Shown: positions 39,801 to 46,918, counted from the stretch's first letter. The stretch is DNA of 64,000 bases from Halichoerus grypus (GCF_964656455.1 NC_135712.1:72235239-72299238), one strand, 5' to 3'. Numbers and translations are program-made. Notes: generated by a model not told the origin, from the letters alone.

Positions 39801-41783
39801 ACAACTCTTAAGAAGAGCTTTCGGGAGCTGGAGCAGTGCTTCTGAAATATCGCGGCGGCTAGAAATCACCCTAGGTGCTTGTTAAAATGTCAAACCTTAG
39901 GTTCCCAAACCGGAGAGGGTCGAGGGTGGGTGCCCGGCATCCGTCTTTTTTAATGAGCACCTTGGGCACTTCGGGTGAGGTTGATCCACAGCCCACTCTG
40001 AGAGCTGTGATCTGGAACATGGGCCTCAGCCTGAAATCAGCATTCATCGAAAAGTATACTGTCCCTCCTCAAAAAATGGAACAGGCCCCTACTTCCACTA
40101 CTGGGCAGCTGGGCCATGGAGGCTGAAGGGCCGGGGAGCTCTTTGACTGGGGCTTTGCTTGTTATCCCCCCCAAATCTGCAACCACATGTAGATAAGTTA
40201 GCATTGGAAGGGGCTGCCACAGCCCCCAAAAGGTGCGGGGGCCAAGCTGCACCAACCGGATCAGCTTAGTCCCTGGCCTGCAGGGTTACTGGGGAGGGGG
40301 TGGCATTTTTAACATGATGCTCTTTTTAGTTACCAAGTAGTAGAACTCCGTTATCGGTAAATCACTAATTGAATTGGGCTCTTCCTTTCTATTCAAAACA
40401 AAGCCACATTTTGTATTTTATAACTGGCATGGTGTGGGCATTTCTCTCAGTGGCTCAGGGAGCCCTGCAGACCTTATCTGGGACCCCTAAGACTGGACTG
40501 TTGGATTGAGCTTCAATTTGAGCCGCCGGCGGCGTGTTTTTGTTACCACAACTGCCTGTCTCCTTGCCTGGATAGGTCATCTGGCCCAGGCGGACACATC
40601 TTTTCCTGTTATTTCCTGGGTCTCTTGATACTGTCAAATGTGACCTTGTCATCCGAGTTATCAGTCATAGAAACTCAGAATTTAAAGAGGTCATCTTTAG
40701 TTGCCGATCCAACACCCTAGCTTACCCCTGGAGAAACTGAGGCCCAAAGAAGAGAAAGCAAGTTAGTGGCAGAAGGAGGACTTGAGTCCAACCCCCACTT
40801 GCCTCCGTGGCTGGACTCACCAAGAAGTCCCTGCTCTTGGCCATGTGCAAAGTTCTCTCTCTCATTGGTCACATGAGAACAATAGGAGGGCTTCGCAAAC
40901 GGTGTCATCAATGCATATGTGACTGCTTCTCTTTTTTCAACCTTTTACACCTAACCTTTCCCATACTTGAGTCAGTATGAGTCAGAATAATAAAATATTC
41001 ACCACAGTGACCACCATTCTCAATTAAGTTTTAACTGTTTGTTTTGGGCAAGTCTGCTGTGCCTCGAGTTTAGAGGAGATGGCATGGTGGGGAGGAGGGG
41101 CAGGCCGGTGCCCTGCTCTTAAGGAGCTCAGCGTCTACCTGAAAGGACAAGGCGGTGCCCATGTTCAGCTATAAATGAACGGTATGGGCAGAACAAAGAA
41201 AGAAGGGTGTGAGAGCTCAGTGGGTGAAAGCAGTCAGAGTAGGCTTCCTGGAAGAGGAGGTACTTACCTGGGCCATAAATGGGTTGAATTTGCCTGGTCT
41301 GTTCCAGGAATGACTTAGGCATGGAGGTGGGCATTCTCGGGATAAAATGACTCGTTCTCACTAGAGTAAAGATGGAAAAGGGGGGTGGGAAGTGGGGCTG
41401 GTCCGTTCCAGGTGGTTGTCCATTAACTCCTTGCTCTAAAGTTAAACGTGTCTCATGAGGTCCTAGAAATGCAGGCCTGATTAACCTGCCCTTACTGTTT
41501 CTCCTGGTCTGTGCCTGGGTCATGAGAACCAGGACTAGAAGCTGTTGTTAGCGGGGGGGAGGGGAGGGGTGGCTTTGTAAGAGATGGGAAGTGTCTGTTC
41601 CATCTGGGTACCATTTGTGTCTTTTCTCCACAGTGGGACCCTGAAGACATAAACCTTGAAGGGAACAAAGACAACATGGAGATGCTCAGATCCCAGGCGC
41701 ATAGGAGCTCCGTGGGCCCAGCGGCCCTGACGTCTGATGAGGGACACCTCAGAGCCCCCAGTCGAGCATTTGTCAGGCACTGA
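10325..41783 (+). CDS. TMEM44: TMEM44, transmembrane protein 44 (11 coding exons, complete)
   Basis: The joined exons encode 456 residues. They start [20 protein letters not shown] and end at a TGA. I recognise the protein from human TMEM44: the [20 protein letters not shown] segment, [21 protein letters not shown] and [19 protein letters not shown] all match my memory. About seven hydrophobic stretches are visible, near residues 30-54, 66-86, 94-115, 137-160, 184-198, 219-238 and 250-275. A basic loop (RERKRGRR) lies at about 127-134, and a polar, acidic tail runs from about 280 to 456. Its biochemical role is not established; I recall reports of expression in taste cells. Residues 185-235 resemble a PQ-loop repeat. 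Exon sizes are 149, 127, 94, 167, 87, 171, 129, 105, 159, 33 and 150 nt. All introns are GT-AG except intron 7, which is GC-AG. No frameshift or premature stop is seen. The final residues diverge from human. Confidence 0.95.
10800..10960 (+). mobile_element. MIR SINE remnant
   Basis: It shows 'ggtgtgagctgggcaagctt', 'ctctgagcctcattttcctc' and 'gctcttagtgtgtgctcatt', the MIR core and tail in order. Confidence 0.7.
11345..11530 (+). mobile_element. MIR SINE remnant
   Basis: It shows 'aactcatttcatccctgcca' and 'atgaggaagctggaggttct' in MIR order. Confidence 0.7.
12918..13044 (+). CDS. TMEM44: TMEM44 exon 2 (residues 50-92)
   Basis: The acceptor is CACCACAG|GCTTCT and the donor is CCAG|GTGCGT. 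It finishes the first membrane segment (LLLYLRC), then gives a basic loop and a cysteine-rich second segment ([20 protein letters not shown]), ending LTIQ in phase 0. A run of ten Cs lies in the acceptor's pyrimidine tract. Confidence 0.95.
13180..13485 (+). mobile_element. L2 LINE 3' end
   Basis: It runs from 'ggtgaggcctcccctgag' to 'gtagatgctcaataaatagt', the L2 tail. Confidence 0.7.
13516..13626 (+). mobile_element. 5'-truncated SINEC
   Basis: It begins in mid-element at 'ggggagtctgcttctccctc' and ends AAATAAATAAATAAAATATT with an A-rich tail. Confidence 0.8.
13759..14176 (-). mobile_element. SINEC, reverse, split by a second SINEC
   Basis: It is flanked by 'gaggttgaataac' on both sides, an outer TSD. 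A second SINE (13940-14138) sits within it. Confidence 0.9.
13940..14138 (-). mobile_element. SINEC nested in SINEC
   Basis: It is flanked by 'aaggcagatgctt', a repeat of the host SINE's own sequence, so it landed after the outer copy. Both are reversed. Confidence 0.92.
14234..14475 (-). mobile_element. Older SINEC, reverse
   Basis: It runs from poly(T) to GCCACCCAGGCGCCCC with the 'gaaatcaagagtcggaccct' body of the older subfamily. Confidence 0.88.
14515..14740 (+). mobile_element. MIR SINE remnant
   Basis: It has 'gagcactttccatgtattgg', 'gttactatccctgttctgca' and 'ggccaaagtcacacagaa' in MIR order. Confidence 0.7.
14954..15047 (+). CDS. TMEM44: TMEM44 exon 3 (residues 93-124)
   Basis: The acceptor is CTCCCAG|GTATTC and the donor is GTGG|GTGAGT. 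It encodes the third membrane segment ([20 protein letters not shown]). One base of the glycine-124 codon carries over to exon 4. Confidence 0.95.
15048..16119 (+). other. TMEM44: TMEM44 intron 3
   Basis: A GT-AG intron of 1,072 bases with no recognisable repeat and no supported extra exon. 15740-15850 has several CpGs. Confidence 0.85.
16120..16286 (+). CDS. TMEM44: TMEM44 exon 4 (residues 124-179)
   Basis: The acceptor is GTTGCAG|GTCGG and the donor is CTGCAG|GTGAGG. It encodes a basic loop ([13 protein letters not shown]) and the fourth membrane segment ([20 protein letters not shown]). It ends in phase 0. Confidence 0.95.
16480..16566 (+). CDS. TMEM44: TMEM44 exon 5 (residues 180-208)
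   Basis: The acceptor is CTCCTGCAG|GACAAT and the donor is AGAATC|GTGAGG. It is 87 nt, phase 0 at both ends. It encodes the membrane segment that ends in [12 protein letters not shown], the degenerate PQ-loop motif. Confidence 0.95.
16684..16722. repeat. (TG)n(CG)n dinucleotide tract
   Basis: About ten TG units run straight into CG units, an alternating purine-pyrimidine tract that could form Z-DNA. It lies 118 bases after exon 5. Confidence 0.95.
17651..18100 (-). mobile_element. MLT1-type LTR, reverse
   Basis: It starts TGTATTAGTTCCCTGGGGCT. It includes 'accctaatgacctcatctta' and 'ggaccctgtttccagagaag', the reversed MLT1 phrases. Confidence 0.8.
18120..18315 (+). mobile_element. L2 LINE 3' end
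   Basis: It includes 'agaacgtgagtgccctgagg' and 'ctgttctgttcccctctgta'. Confidence 0.65.
19675..19850. repeat. AT-rich low-complexity stretch
   Basis: A run of TA/AT words with very few G or C bases. Confidence 0.85.
20398..20591 (+). mobile_element. SINEC just upstream of exon 6, perfect TSD
   Basis: The TSD AGAATCCAGCTCTGA is exact at 20383-20397 and 20592-20606. The poly(A) tail ends 74 bases before the exon 6 start, so this insertion sits within the acceptor region. Confidence 0.95.
20666..20836 (+). CDS. TMEM44: TMEM44 exon 6 (residues 209-265)
   Basis: The acceptor is TGTCCAG|TGCCAG and the donor is GACCTCTCT|GTATCC. It is 171 nt, phase 0 at both ends. It encodes the membrane segments [16 protein letters not shown] and [20 protein letters not shown] poly(A) tail ends 74 bases before the exon. 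Read-through into intron 6 would add 27 residues and stop at 20918-20920. Confidence 0.95.
21848..22003 (-). mobile_element. Older SINEC, reverse, carrying a U2 insertion
   Basis: It runs from AAAGATTTTATTTTTAAGTC to CCAGCCAGGGGCTCC. The element is whole apart from the 31-base insert and its duplicated target. Confidence 0.88.
21906..21936 (-). pseudogene. Truncated U2 snRNA retropseudogene (5' 31 nt)
   Basis: On the minus strand it reads ATTGCTTCTCGGCCTTTTGG, then CTAAGATCAAG. This matches nucleotides 1-31 of U2 snRNA except for C to T at position 3. It is flanked by perfect copies of GGGGCTTGAACTCACA at 21890-21905 and 21937-21952. It has no poly(A). It is far too short to be functional. 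Confidence 0.92.
22403..22531 (+). CDS. TMEM44: TMEM44 exon 7 (residues 266-308)
   Basis: The acceptor is CCCTCTCAG|ATCATA. It is 129 nt, phase 0 at both ends, starting [13 protein letters not shown] and ending EKEEESQE. Only the donor GAG|GCAAGG keeps the frame into exon 8. The nearby GTCTCG donor (22537) would shift the frame, so this is a GC-AG intron. Confidence 0.9.
22692..22697 (+). terminator. Possible intronic poly(A) signal overlapping a read-through stop
   Basis: The AATAAA overlaps the TAA (22694-22696) that closes the exon 7 read-through frame. A second AATAAA lies at 22754-22759, and a T-rich stretch sits between and after. The arrangement fits an alternative 3' terminal exon but is not proof of one. 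Confidence 0.4.
22834..22886. repeat. (TA)n(TG)n dinucleotide repeat
   Basis: Alternating blocks of TA and TG units. Confidence 0.95.
23640..23836 (-). mobile_element. SINEC, reverse
   Basis: It runs from poly(T) to CACCCAGGCGCCCC. The TSD is tcttccacagg / tcttccatagt. Confidence 0.92.
23850..24015 (+). mobile_element. MER5-type hAT DNA transposon remnant
   Basis: It shows 'tggttctcagtgtgtggtcc', 'ctggaccagcatcagc' and 'acatctgagaacgattg', the MER5 ends and core. Confidence 0.75.
24040..24240 (+). mobile_element. Second MER5-type remnant
   Basis: It has a 'cagtggttcccagactttgg' start and a 'tttgggaaccactggcc' end, an imperfect terminal inverted repeat. Confidence 0.7.
24268..24452 (+). mobile_element. 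SINEC
   Basis: It has a GGGGCACCTGGGTGGCTCAG head and a CAAACAAATAAATCTTAAAA tail followed by (AG)n. Confidence 0.92.
24611..24715 (+). CDS. TMEM44: TMEM44 exon 8 (residues 309-343)
   Basis: The acceptor is CTTGAAAG|AATTCA (an AAG acceptor) and the donor is CAGCAG|GTAAGT. It is 105 nt, phase 0 at both ends. It encodes cytosolic tail including SDWVPLTTL and [14 protein letters not shown], close to human as I recall it. Confidence 0.93.
25046..25237 (+). mobile_element. SINEC with perfect 16-bp TSD
   Basis: The TSD AAAAGGAGATAGAAGC is exact at 25030-25045 and 25238-25253, after a 20+ base poly(A) tail. It looks young. Confidence 0.95.
25850..26660 (+). mobile_element. L2 LINE 3' region, split by a SINE
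   Basis: It has 'cctagaatgctcttcctcct', 'tttaaatgtcaccttctc' and 'tgctgggatgtaaactttgc' in L2 order. Confidence 0.75.
26269..26447 (+). mobile_element. SINEC, slightly 5'-truncated
   Basis: It begins at TGGGTGGCTCAGTCAGTTAG, missing the first bases of the head. The TSD is aaatgtcaccttctc / aaatgtctccttctc. Confidence 0.9.
27300..27645 (+). mobile_element. MIR SINE, well preserved
   Basis: It has 'gggctaagtgctttgtgtac', 'tacagataaggaatacgggg' and 'tgctcaaggtcacacagctt', the MIR core in order. Confidence 0.85.
27745..27860 (+). mobile_element. MIR 3' half
   Basis: It has 'gggttaagtaacttgcccaa' and 'gatctcatagttag'. Confidence 0.65.
27862..28067 (-). mobile_element. SINEC, reverse, with (ATTT)n
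   Basis: It opens with about eight ATTT units and ends CACCCAGGCGCCCCC. It is flanked by 'gagcttttttt'. Confidence 0.92.
28800..28898. repeat. (GGAT)n/(GGGT)n tetranucleotide repeat
   Basis: About 100 bases of GGAT, GGGT and GGAC units. Apparent proteins in this region on both strands are products of the repeat. Confidence 0.95.
28975..29690 (+). mobile_element. Old L1 LINE 3' end, forward
   Basis: It has 'ctctgatccagcaattccgc', 'ttctagaaatgtatccttta' and 'tgtgaagtgagaaaaagcaa', the end of L1 ORF2. A SINE splits it. Confidence 0.75.
29459..29636 (-). mobile_element. SINEC, reverse, upstream of exon 9
   Basis: It runs from AAAAAGATTTTATTTATTTA to GCCACCCAGACGCCCC and ends 96 bases before exon 9. 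Confidence 0.92.
29733..29891 (+). CDS. TMEM44: TMEM44 exon 9 (residues 344-396)
   Basis: The acceptor is ACCTTGCAG|GCAAGT and the donor is CTCGAG|GTACAC, a weak match after +3. It is 159 nt, phase 0. It encodes a Ser/Pro-rich stretch ([20 protein letters not shown]) of the tail. The frame stays open into the adjacent minisatellite up to a TGA at 30066-30068. Confidence 0.93.
29995..30324. repeat. 55-bp CpG-rich minisatellite, six copies
   Basis: Six consecutive 55-base units. The anchor GGCGGTGAACGA recurs with the G of GAAC (GAAG in the second unit) at 30012, 30067, 30122, 30177, 30232 and 30287, exactly 55 apart. Units differ by a few substitutions and no indels. It starts 103 bases after exon 9. 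Confidence 0.97.
31050..31440 (+). mobile_element. L2 LINE 3' region
   Basis: It has 'ttctagacctttcaccgcta', 'ggcctctgggcctttctccc' and 'cctacccagatgccacctgc'. Confidence 0.65.
32235..32345 (+). mobile_element. Old L1-like fragment
   Basis: It has 'aagtaatacatgtttgttgt' and 'ggaacatttggaaaacgcaa', a phrase common in old LINE ends. Family assignment is uncertain. Confidence 0.4.
33264..33462 (-). mobile_element. SINEC, reverse, inside a MIR
   Basis: The TSD is TACCTTTGTTATTCTT at about 33248 and 33463. Confidence 0.93.
33540..33570. repeat. (TAA)n microsatellite
   Basis: About nine TAA/TAG units. Confidence 0.9.
34278..34452. repeat. Long polypyrimidine tract
   Basis: About 175 bases of C and T, with CCCCT and CCTTT units and a single G. 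A (C)n run follows at 34453-34466. It could adopt a triplex. Confidence 0.95.
34855..34882. repeat. (TA)n(CA)n short repeat
   Basis: Short alternating TA/CA units in an AT-rich stretch (34840-35000). Confidence 0.8.
36217..36435 (+). mobile_element. SINEC with perfect TSD
   Basis: The TSD AGAAAGGAGCTGAA is exact at 36203-36216 and 36436-36449. The tail is A-rich. Confidence 0.94.
36526..36723 (+). mobile_element. SINEC
   Basis: The TSD is AAGACACGAGGTAAT / AAGACACAAGGTAAT at 36511 and 36724. It carries the CTCGGCGGGAAGCCTGCTTC subtype body. Confidence 0.94.
37195..37640 (-). mobile_element. L1 3' UTR fragment, reverse
   Basis: It has 'gagatttacagaaaagttgc', 'aatgttaacatcttacacga' and 'tagtatattactattaacta'. 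Confidence 0.75.
38034..38395 (+). mobile_element. Older SINEC with another SINEC in its tail
   Basis: It starts GGGGCGCCTGGCTGGCTCAG. It is bounded by 'aatggaaatttaa' on both sides. The reversed younger SINE occupies 38188-38377. Confidence 0.85.
38188..38377 (-). mobile_element. SINEC, reverse, nested in a SINE tail
   Basis: It runs from TTTTTTTTTAAGATTTTATT to GCCACCCAGGCACCCC. Confidence 0.92.
38806..38832. repeat. (ATA)n microsatellite
   Basis: About eight AAT units. Confidence 0.9.
39037..39061. repeat. (CTCTG)n short repeat
   Basis: About four CTCTG units, 55 bases before microexon 10. Confidence 0.85.
39116..39148 (+). CDS. TMEM44: TMEM44 exon 10, 33-nt microexon (residues 397-407)
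   Basis: It encodes [11 protein letters not shown]. The acceptor is a tandem CAGCAG, so the exon may start at 39116 or 39119, which includes or drops the first glutamine. The donor is GAGCAG|GTATGG. It is phase 0 at both ends, so skipping preserves the frame. Confidence 0.87.
39835..40060 (+). mobile_element. MER5-like remnant
   Basis: It has 'gcttctgaaatatcgc' and 'agaaatcaccctaggtgctt', then 'tttttaatgagcaccttggg'. It is degenerate. Confidence 0.5.
40700..40830 (+). mobile_element. MIR remnant
   Basis: It has 'ctggagaaactgaggcccaa' and 'gtggcagaaggaggacttga'. Confidence 0.6.
41634..41783 (+). CDS. TMEM44: TMEM44 exon 11, terminal coding exon (residues 408-456 and stop)
   Basis: The acceptor is TCTCCACAG|TGGGAC. 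It starts [18 protein letters not shown], like the human tail. It then runs about 13 residues beyond the human end I remember and lacks a terminal acidic SDDD. The stop is TGA at 41781-41783. Confidence 0.92.
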   Translation, partial: WDPEDINLEGNKDNMEMLRSQAHRSSVGPAALTSDEGHLRAPSRAFVRH

Positions 41784-42600
41784 GCAGGGATCATCCTGCA
41801 GTGACACGCGTGGCAGGAACCTCAGCTGCCGCAGGGGCGGCGCATGGAAGTGAGGACCCAGGTGCTGTCACTGAGCTTGGCTGCTCTGCATCGTGGCTCA
41901 GGATGGAGTGAAGACTCTGGGTCCCATGGACAGACCTGGACATGCGCAGAGTTTGCTTTGATCAGAAGTTCCCAGACCACTCTTGCTTTGAAGTAGAAAC
42001 CTTCATCTAAAGGGCATTGGGCCCTCTCTTCCTTTTCCCTTCAGATTCAACCATACCCTGAATATCTGCTAGGTGCCAGGAAGGAGTTCATCTAACAAGT
42101 AGCTCATGTGTTTGGATCTCCGTAGAGCCCCATTCTGCAAGACCTGGCTAAGCCCAGGAGATGAGAGGGGTGGGCCCATATGCGGGAGATACAGGACACG
42201 GTCACCGGTACTCGTGGGACCTGGCTCCTGCCCTCGCAGTCAGCCACTTGAGTTTTCTGCTAGAAGTTGGAGGTGGGACTGCTTGGTCAACCAGAAATTT
42301 GTGAGATCACAGGTGTTGAAAGGGCAAGAAAAGTTAATTGCTCTAGGTATCAGGACTTGCTCCAACCCGCCAGGGTATGTGCTGGGCAGGATTTGCAGGT
42401 GAGGGGGACGGTCTGCTTCAGGAGCTAACATGAAAGCAGGCAAAGGGTAAGAGGCACTGTGGGAGGTGTTAAATTCAAGCACAGCCATCTCATTTTAGGA
42501 TTATTTTGATACTGTGATCACGGGAAAGGGGAAGGGTAGAGGGAATGGGGCCGAGGTGGGAGGAACACTGGAGTGAATAAATCATGATTGAGTTGAAGCA
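41784..42600 (+). other. TMEM44: TMEM44 3' UTR (probable)
   Basis: This is the non-coding stretch from the stop codon to just past the first AATAAA downstream (42576-42581). It contains no recognisable SINE. The length is inferred from the signal only. Confidence 0.6.
42576..42581 (+). terminator. TMEM44: Candidate TMEM44 poly(A) signal AATAAA
   Basis: It is the first canonical hexamer after the stop codon, 793 bases downstream. A G/T-containing stretch follows. No cleavage site can be confirmed from sequence. Confidence 0.55.
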
Positions 42601-42954
42601 TCTCACTGTGGAGCACAGAGATGTCTGAATCCCAGCACAGCCACAAAAGCCAGCCATGAGGGCAACTGAGAGACATGAGGAAACACAGCTCTGCTCCTGG
42701 CTGGCCGCTTAGAGCCTGTGTGACTCAGTTGCAATTGCCCAGTTTCTCCAAAGGGGTAGTGCAAATCCCAGCAGCATGAAGAAGGGGGAGCCTCAGGGAA
42801 GCAGGTGGGTTCCACAGATCTCTGTGGAGATCTTAATCTTTTGAGTGGCCTCTAAGCTAGAAGTGAACTTAAAGCCACCCTATTTATCCCCTTTATCCAA
42901 TTGCTTTGATCCCTGGGTGTATTGTAATGGAGTTTGCTAAAGCCAGTTTTGCTT

Positions 42955-43127
42955 TTTTTTTTTTTGAAGATTTTATTTATTTATTTGACAGAGAGAGACA
43001 CAGTGGGAGAGGGAGAAGCAGGCTTCCCGTGGAGCAGGGAGCCTGATGCCGGGCTCGATCCCAGGACCCTGGGACCATGACCTGAGCCGAAGGCAGACGC
43101 TTAATGACTGAGCCACCCAGGCGCCCC
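42955..43127 (-). mobile_element. SINEC, reverse, perfect 15-bp TSD
   Basis: The TSD AAGCCAGTTTTGCTT is exact at 42940-42954 and 43128-43142. Confidence 0.95.
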
Positions 43128-44729
43128 AAGCCAGTTTTGCTTTGTGATCTTAACCACGGAAGCTGTTCTTAGAGAGAAGATGAAGATTTGAGTGGGGGAT
43201 GGGGTAGAGAGCACATTCCAGATGAAATCATACAGAGGATTGGACACAGGGAAGGATGGAATCCAGTCCAGGAAGGAGGACTCTGATGTGGCCGGGATGG
43301 ATGGTGCAGTCTGGGCTAGACGGTAAGGAGGCTGGCAAGGCATCAGACCGTGGAGGCAAGGGAGTGGGCACTTAACACTTGGTAGCCATGACCGATACCA
43401 GAGTAGGAAGGTGACTGACATGACTCCGGTAGGCCACGGCTTTTCAGGAAGCAGGAATGTAGTCATGGGCGCAGTATGAATATGGAGAACATATTGAATT
43501 GGAGTGATAACGGCAGGGCAGGAGGGCTCATCTTTAGAAAGGCAAGAAGGCACTGGGATAGGACACCATCTCTGGGGTTTACCTTTTGCATATCCTCCCT
43601 CTCTCAAGGGGAGGCTGGCCATGCTCCCGAGGGCACCAGAAATTGGCTGGGTCTTGATGGAAATGGCCATTGACCCAAGAACATCAAACAGTCTCACTGA
43701 TTTGAGCAGCACAAACTACCTGAGTCCCAGAGGTTGTCTGACTCCCTAGTTCCCATCGTCCCAGCCTTCCTTCACAAACCAGTTCCCCATGTTGTGGTCC
43801 AGTCTTGTCTCAAAGCTGAATCCCAGTCTCTTCAGCCAGAGTGAACTATTAAACTGAAAATTCTGGAAGCCAACTTTGGCCTCCTTGTTCAATAAGAATC
43901 TGCCTGTTATGCAGAGCTCTGGAACCCTGGAGCCTTTGTAAAGAGGTGCCAATCAAAATGCCTTTCTCCTAGTCGGAGAGTCCCTGTCCTGGGCCTCCAC
44001 TGCAGCTTCATCCCTGTCAGACCAGGAGGATAACGGGAGTTACTAGCCCTGAAGACTCACAGTGAAGGGGGTTACCAATAAGGGGAGAGGCTGGGAAACA
44101 AACTGTAACCATCTCCTGCCCGCTCATCTGGATGTGAGTGACGGCATACTAGGGCCTCAGTTGTGCTGCCTATTATCTGCATGGCTTTGGAGCATGTTAC
44201 CTAAACTTTGGAAACGGAGGTAAACAGAATCCCTATCTACAGAGCTTGTTGTGAAGACTAAGTAAATCAACAGCCATGAACTGCGTAACACACAACGCCT
44301 GACTCTCAAAGTAGACCTTGAAAGGGATTTAGTTTCCTTTCTCCCTATACTTCCTGGCCACTTATGTGCTGAAAGGCTGTTAGTAACCAAAAATATCAGA
44401 CCCACAAATAGAACGGTCTTCAGAGGTTTGAATCCCCTCGACAATCCTTATAAATGATTAGCCCCCACTTAAGCTCTTCCAGAAAAAAAAAAAAGATTTC
44501 ACTCTTTTATATTCCAAAGTCTGTATCCTTTAGGGAGAGTTCTGATCACTAAGACTTTCTTAAAATCCTGTCTAGATCCAGAAGAACCACGATCTCCCTA
44601 TCTCCTGCCAGCACTTCAGTATGCTGAAGAGATCTGTGAGCAGCACCTGATGCCACACTCAACATGATGTTTGTTACCATGGGGTATGAGCTCCTACAGA
44701 GTAAGGAGAGGTACTCAGCCAAGGCGCGT

Positions 44730-44830
44730 GGCTGGGCTCTAGCTCCCAGATCTGATTCAGTGTGATCCTTGTCAAGTCATTTTGCTTTCCGGGTCACAGC
44801 TTCCTCATCTGTAAAATGAAAGTTAGGCCA
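44730..44830 (+). mobile_element. MIR remnant
   Basis: It has 'gatccttgtcaagtcatttt' and 'agcttcctcatctgtaaaat'. Confidence 0.7.
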
Positions 44831-45429
44831 GATTTCTTTCTTCCCTTTTATGAATGTGCCGGTGAATTTGTTTTCCAGAGAAGACGGACATCTTTATAAA
44901 CTCTATTAAGACATTTCAGATTTACTTTGAAAATAGGATTCAATATATCATATATACTTCTGTTTGGATTTTGCTATCCAATTAAGATAAAATTTGTCTT
45001 TGTAACATGAAGGGATCATAGCATTTGACCTTTAAAAATTTTGCAGATTCCTTCCAGTACTGAAAAACCAAAAACTATACACCACCTTCTTTCCAAACTT
45101 GGGCATTTTGGTGAATTCATTTAGTTTCTTTATTAAGAGGCTCTATTATTGGCAGTTTATTTTGCTCAAGTCTCATTCTTGCTAAACCATCTCTTATATT
45201 GAAGGATATATGAAAAATATTTTCCACAGTGCGAGAAAAAGGATCTGTATCGACTGAGGAAAAGGATAGAGATGTCCTAGGAGTGTCTCCAGACTGACTT
45301 CAGAATACTTTCAAGATTGTCTCCACTTCTTTTTCTGTGCCTACTTGATCATTCTCCGCATTTTCCAACTATGCGGGCATTGCTCTACTCTCTCCGGCTT
45401 TACATTGCTTTTTTTCCCCCAACGTTCAG

Positions 45430-45547
45430 GTCGATGCTTTGGCAGAGAAGGCTCTGCCTTGAAACAAGCCAAGATACAGCGCAATGCTGACAAAGATCTC
45501 TTCAAGTTTACATTCCTATCTGGTATTAATCCAAAGGTCACCATCAG
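45430..45547 (+). other. Exon-like segment of unknown origin
   Basis: It is 118 bases between a good acceptor (TTTTTTCCCCCAACGTTCAG) and a strong donor (CATCAG|GTGAGA). One plus-strand frame is open through it, ending in FLSGINPKVTIR, but I recognise no family. It lies about 200 bases upstream of the CpG island. It could be chance. Confidence 0.25.
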
Positions 45548-45719
45548 GTGAGAGGGGCGTTCTTAAACAAGAAAGAAGTTCAAGAAATGGTGCTAAATCG
45601 AATGATTTGGAGAACGTCTGCTTTGCTTTTTCCTTACCAAACTCACAAAGCTAAACAAGGCACCAGGCATCCTGGACTGCTTCTTCTGGGTTGGACACTT
45701 CAACAGCGCGTTAACTTTT

Positions 45720-46230
45720 AAGTGCCTTCAGATTCACTCCAAACTAATCTGTTGCTTGGAGCACGCATCATACTCTCCCGATTCCACCGGAAATTTTCAC
45801 CAGCAGCCGGCACCGGCGGCAGAGGGCCCTGCTCTTCTCTCCCGGGGTCCTCAGGGTCTGCAGCTGCGATTGCAGCAGGGCTTAGTCCCTGTGGGGGTCA
45901 GGGGCGCTTGCCCCTCTTCAAGCCCTGCTGGCCCGATCAGAACTGAACCCGGCCGACCTCTTTCCCGAGAAGCTGCCAAGCCCCGCAGCCCCGCGGTCCG
46001 CTCAAACCGCCGCCCGGACACTTCCGGGAAGACCGGCACCACGCGGCTCAGCGCGTGCGCACTCCGCAGCCACCGCCTCCCGCGAGTCCCGCCGCGCGCG
46101 GGTTCCCGCCTCGCCGCGGCCGCGCCCGGGAGTCGCCGGCTCGCGGGGGTCAGGAGAGCGGCCGAGCCGGGGCTGCTGGTGTGCCGCTCGCCGCGCTGGT
46201 GTGTTAAGGGGATCGTGCTGAGATGATGTC
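45720..46230. promoter_or_regulatory. Orphan CpG island, probable promoter of an unseen transcript
   Basis: CpG density rises sharply, most of all at 45940-46200. It contains an ETS-like CACTTCCGGGAAG and an NRF1-like GCGCGTGCGCAC, both typical of TATA-less promoters. No known coding exon adjoins it. Open frames on both strands (156 and 86 codons) match nothing I know. Confidence 0.65.
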
Positions 46231-46918
46231 ACCTTGCCTAACGTAGTTAGACCACTTGACATCCTCTATGGTGTACTGTAAATCACGCTCGTCTTTGCTT
46301 TTAAATATACATTTTTTAAAAATAAAGATAGGGTAATGGTTTGTTTTTTGGTTTTTTTAAGAATCAGGTTGTAGCAAAACGTTTATGAAGAAAAACAGCA
46401 GTGCCCTGCTCCTCCCCTCCGCCCTCAACAGCCCTGCTTCTCAAGCAACCATCCTTTTTTTTTCTTTTTTTTCTCTCTTCTTTTTCCTTCTCTCCTCTCT
46501 CTCTCTCTCTCTTTCTCTCCCTCCCCCCTTCCTTCCTCTTTCTACCAGTTTTAACTTGCTTGTTCTAGTAGTTTTCTCACTAGGTTTGATTTCAAACATG
46601 CTTTTTGGCTCTCGAGTTCTAAGAGTATACTTTTTTCTCTTACGTGGACTATCTCCAGCTTCCCCGAAGTACGGGCTAATGAGGCAGAGCAGCTCCACCT
46701 GTGTGTTGAGAACTATGTATTAAGAACTGTCTTCACATCCTGCAGGTTGCTGTGGGATCCTCCAGTGCCAGAGCCCCGTTGGTTACATGGTGATTCCTAA
46801 ACTAGCTTCCAGCTTCTGAATCCAGCCTGGTCCAGTTCACATATTCCTTCAAGGCAGCCTGGCAAGTTCCACTCCTCTACTCTGGACTTGACCTTACCCT
46901 TCATCCTGTTAACCGTTT
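46231..46918. other. Flank after the CpG island
   Basis: It contains a polypyrimidine tract (46451-46548, with (CT)n) and otherwise unassigned sequence. Confidence 0.4.
46451..46548. repeat. Polypyrimidine tract with (CT)n
   Basis: Nearly uninterrupted C/T, including about ten CT units. Confidence 0.92.

Larger units (their letters stand above)
39149..41633 (+). other. TMEM44: TMEM44 intron 10
   Basis: A GT-AG intron of 2,485 bases with no SINEC. It has a MER5-like remnant near 39835-40060 and a MIR near 40700-40830. The rest is unassigned. Confidence 0.85.
42601..45429. other. Downstream flank
   Basis: It holds one SINE (42955-43127) and a MIR (about 44730-44830), otherwise unassigned. 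The 203-codon reverse open frame at 43101-43712 overlaps a SINE and matches nothing I know. Confidence 0.4.
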
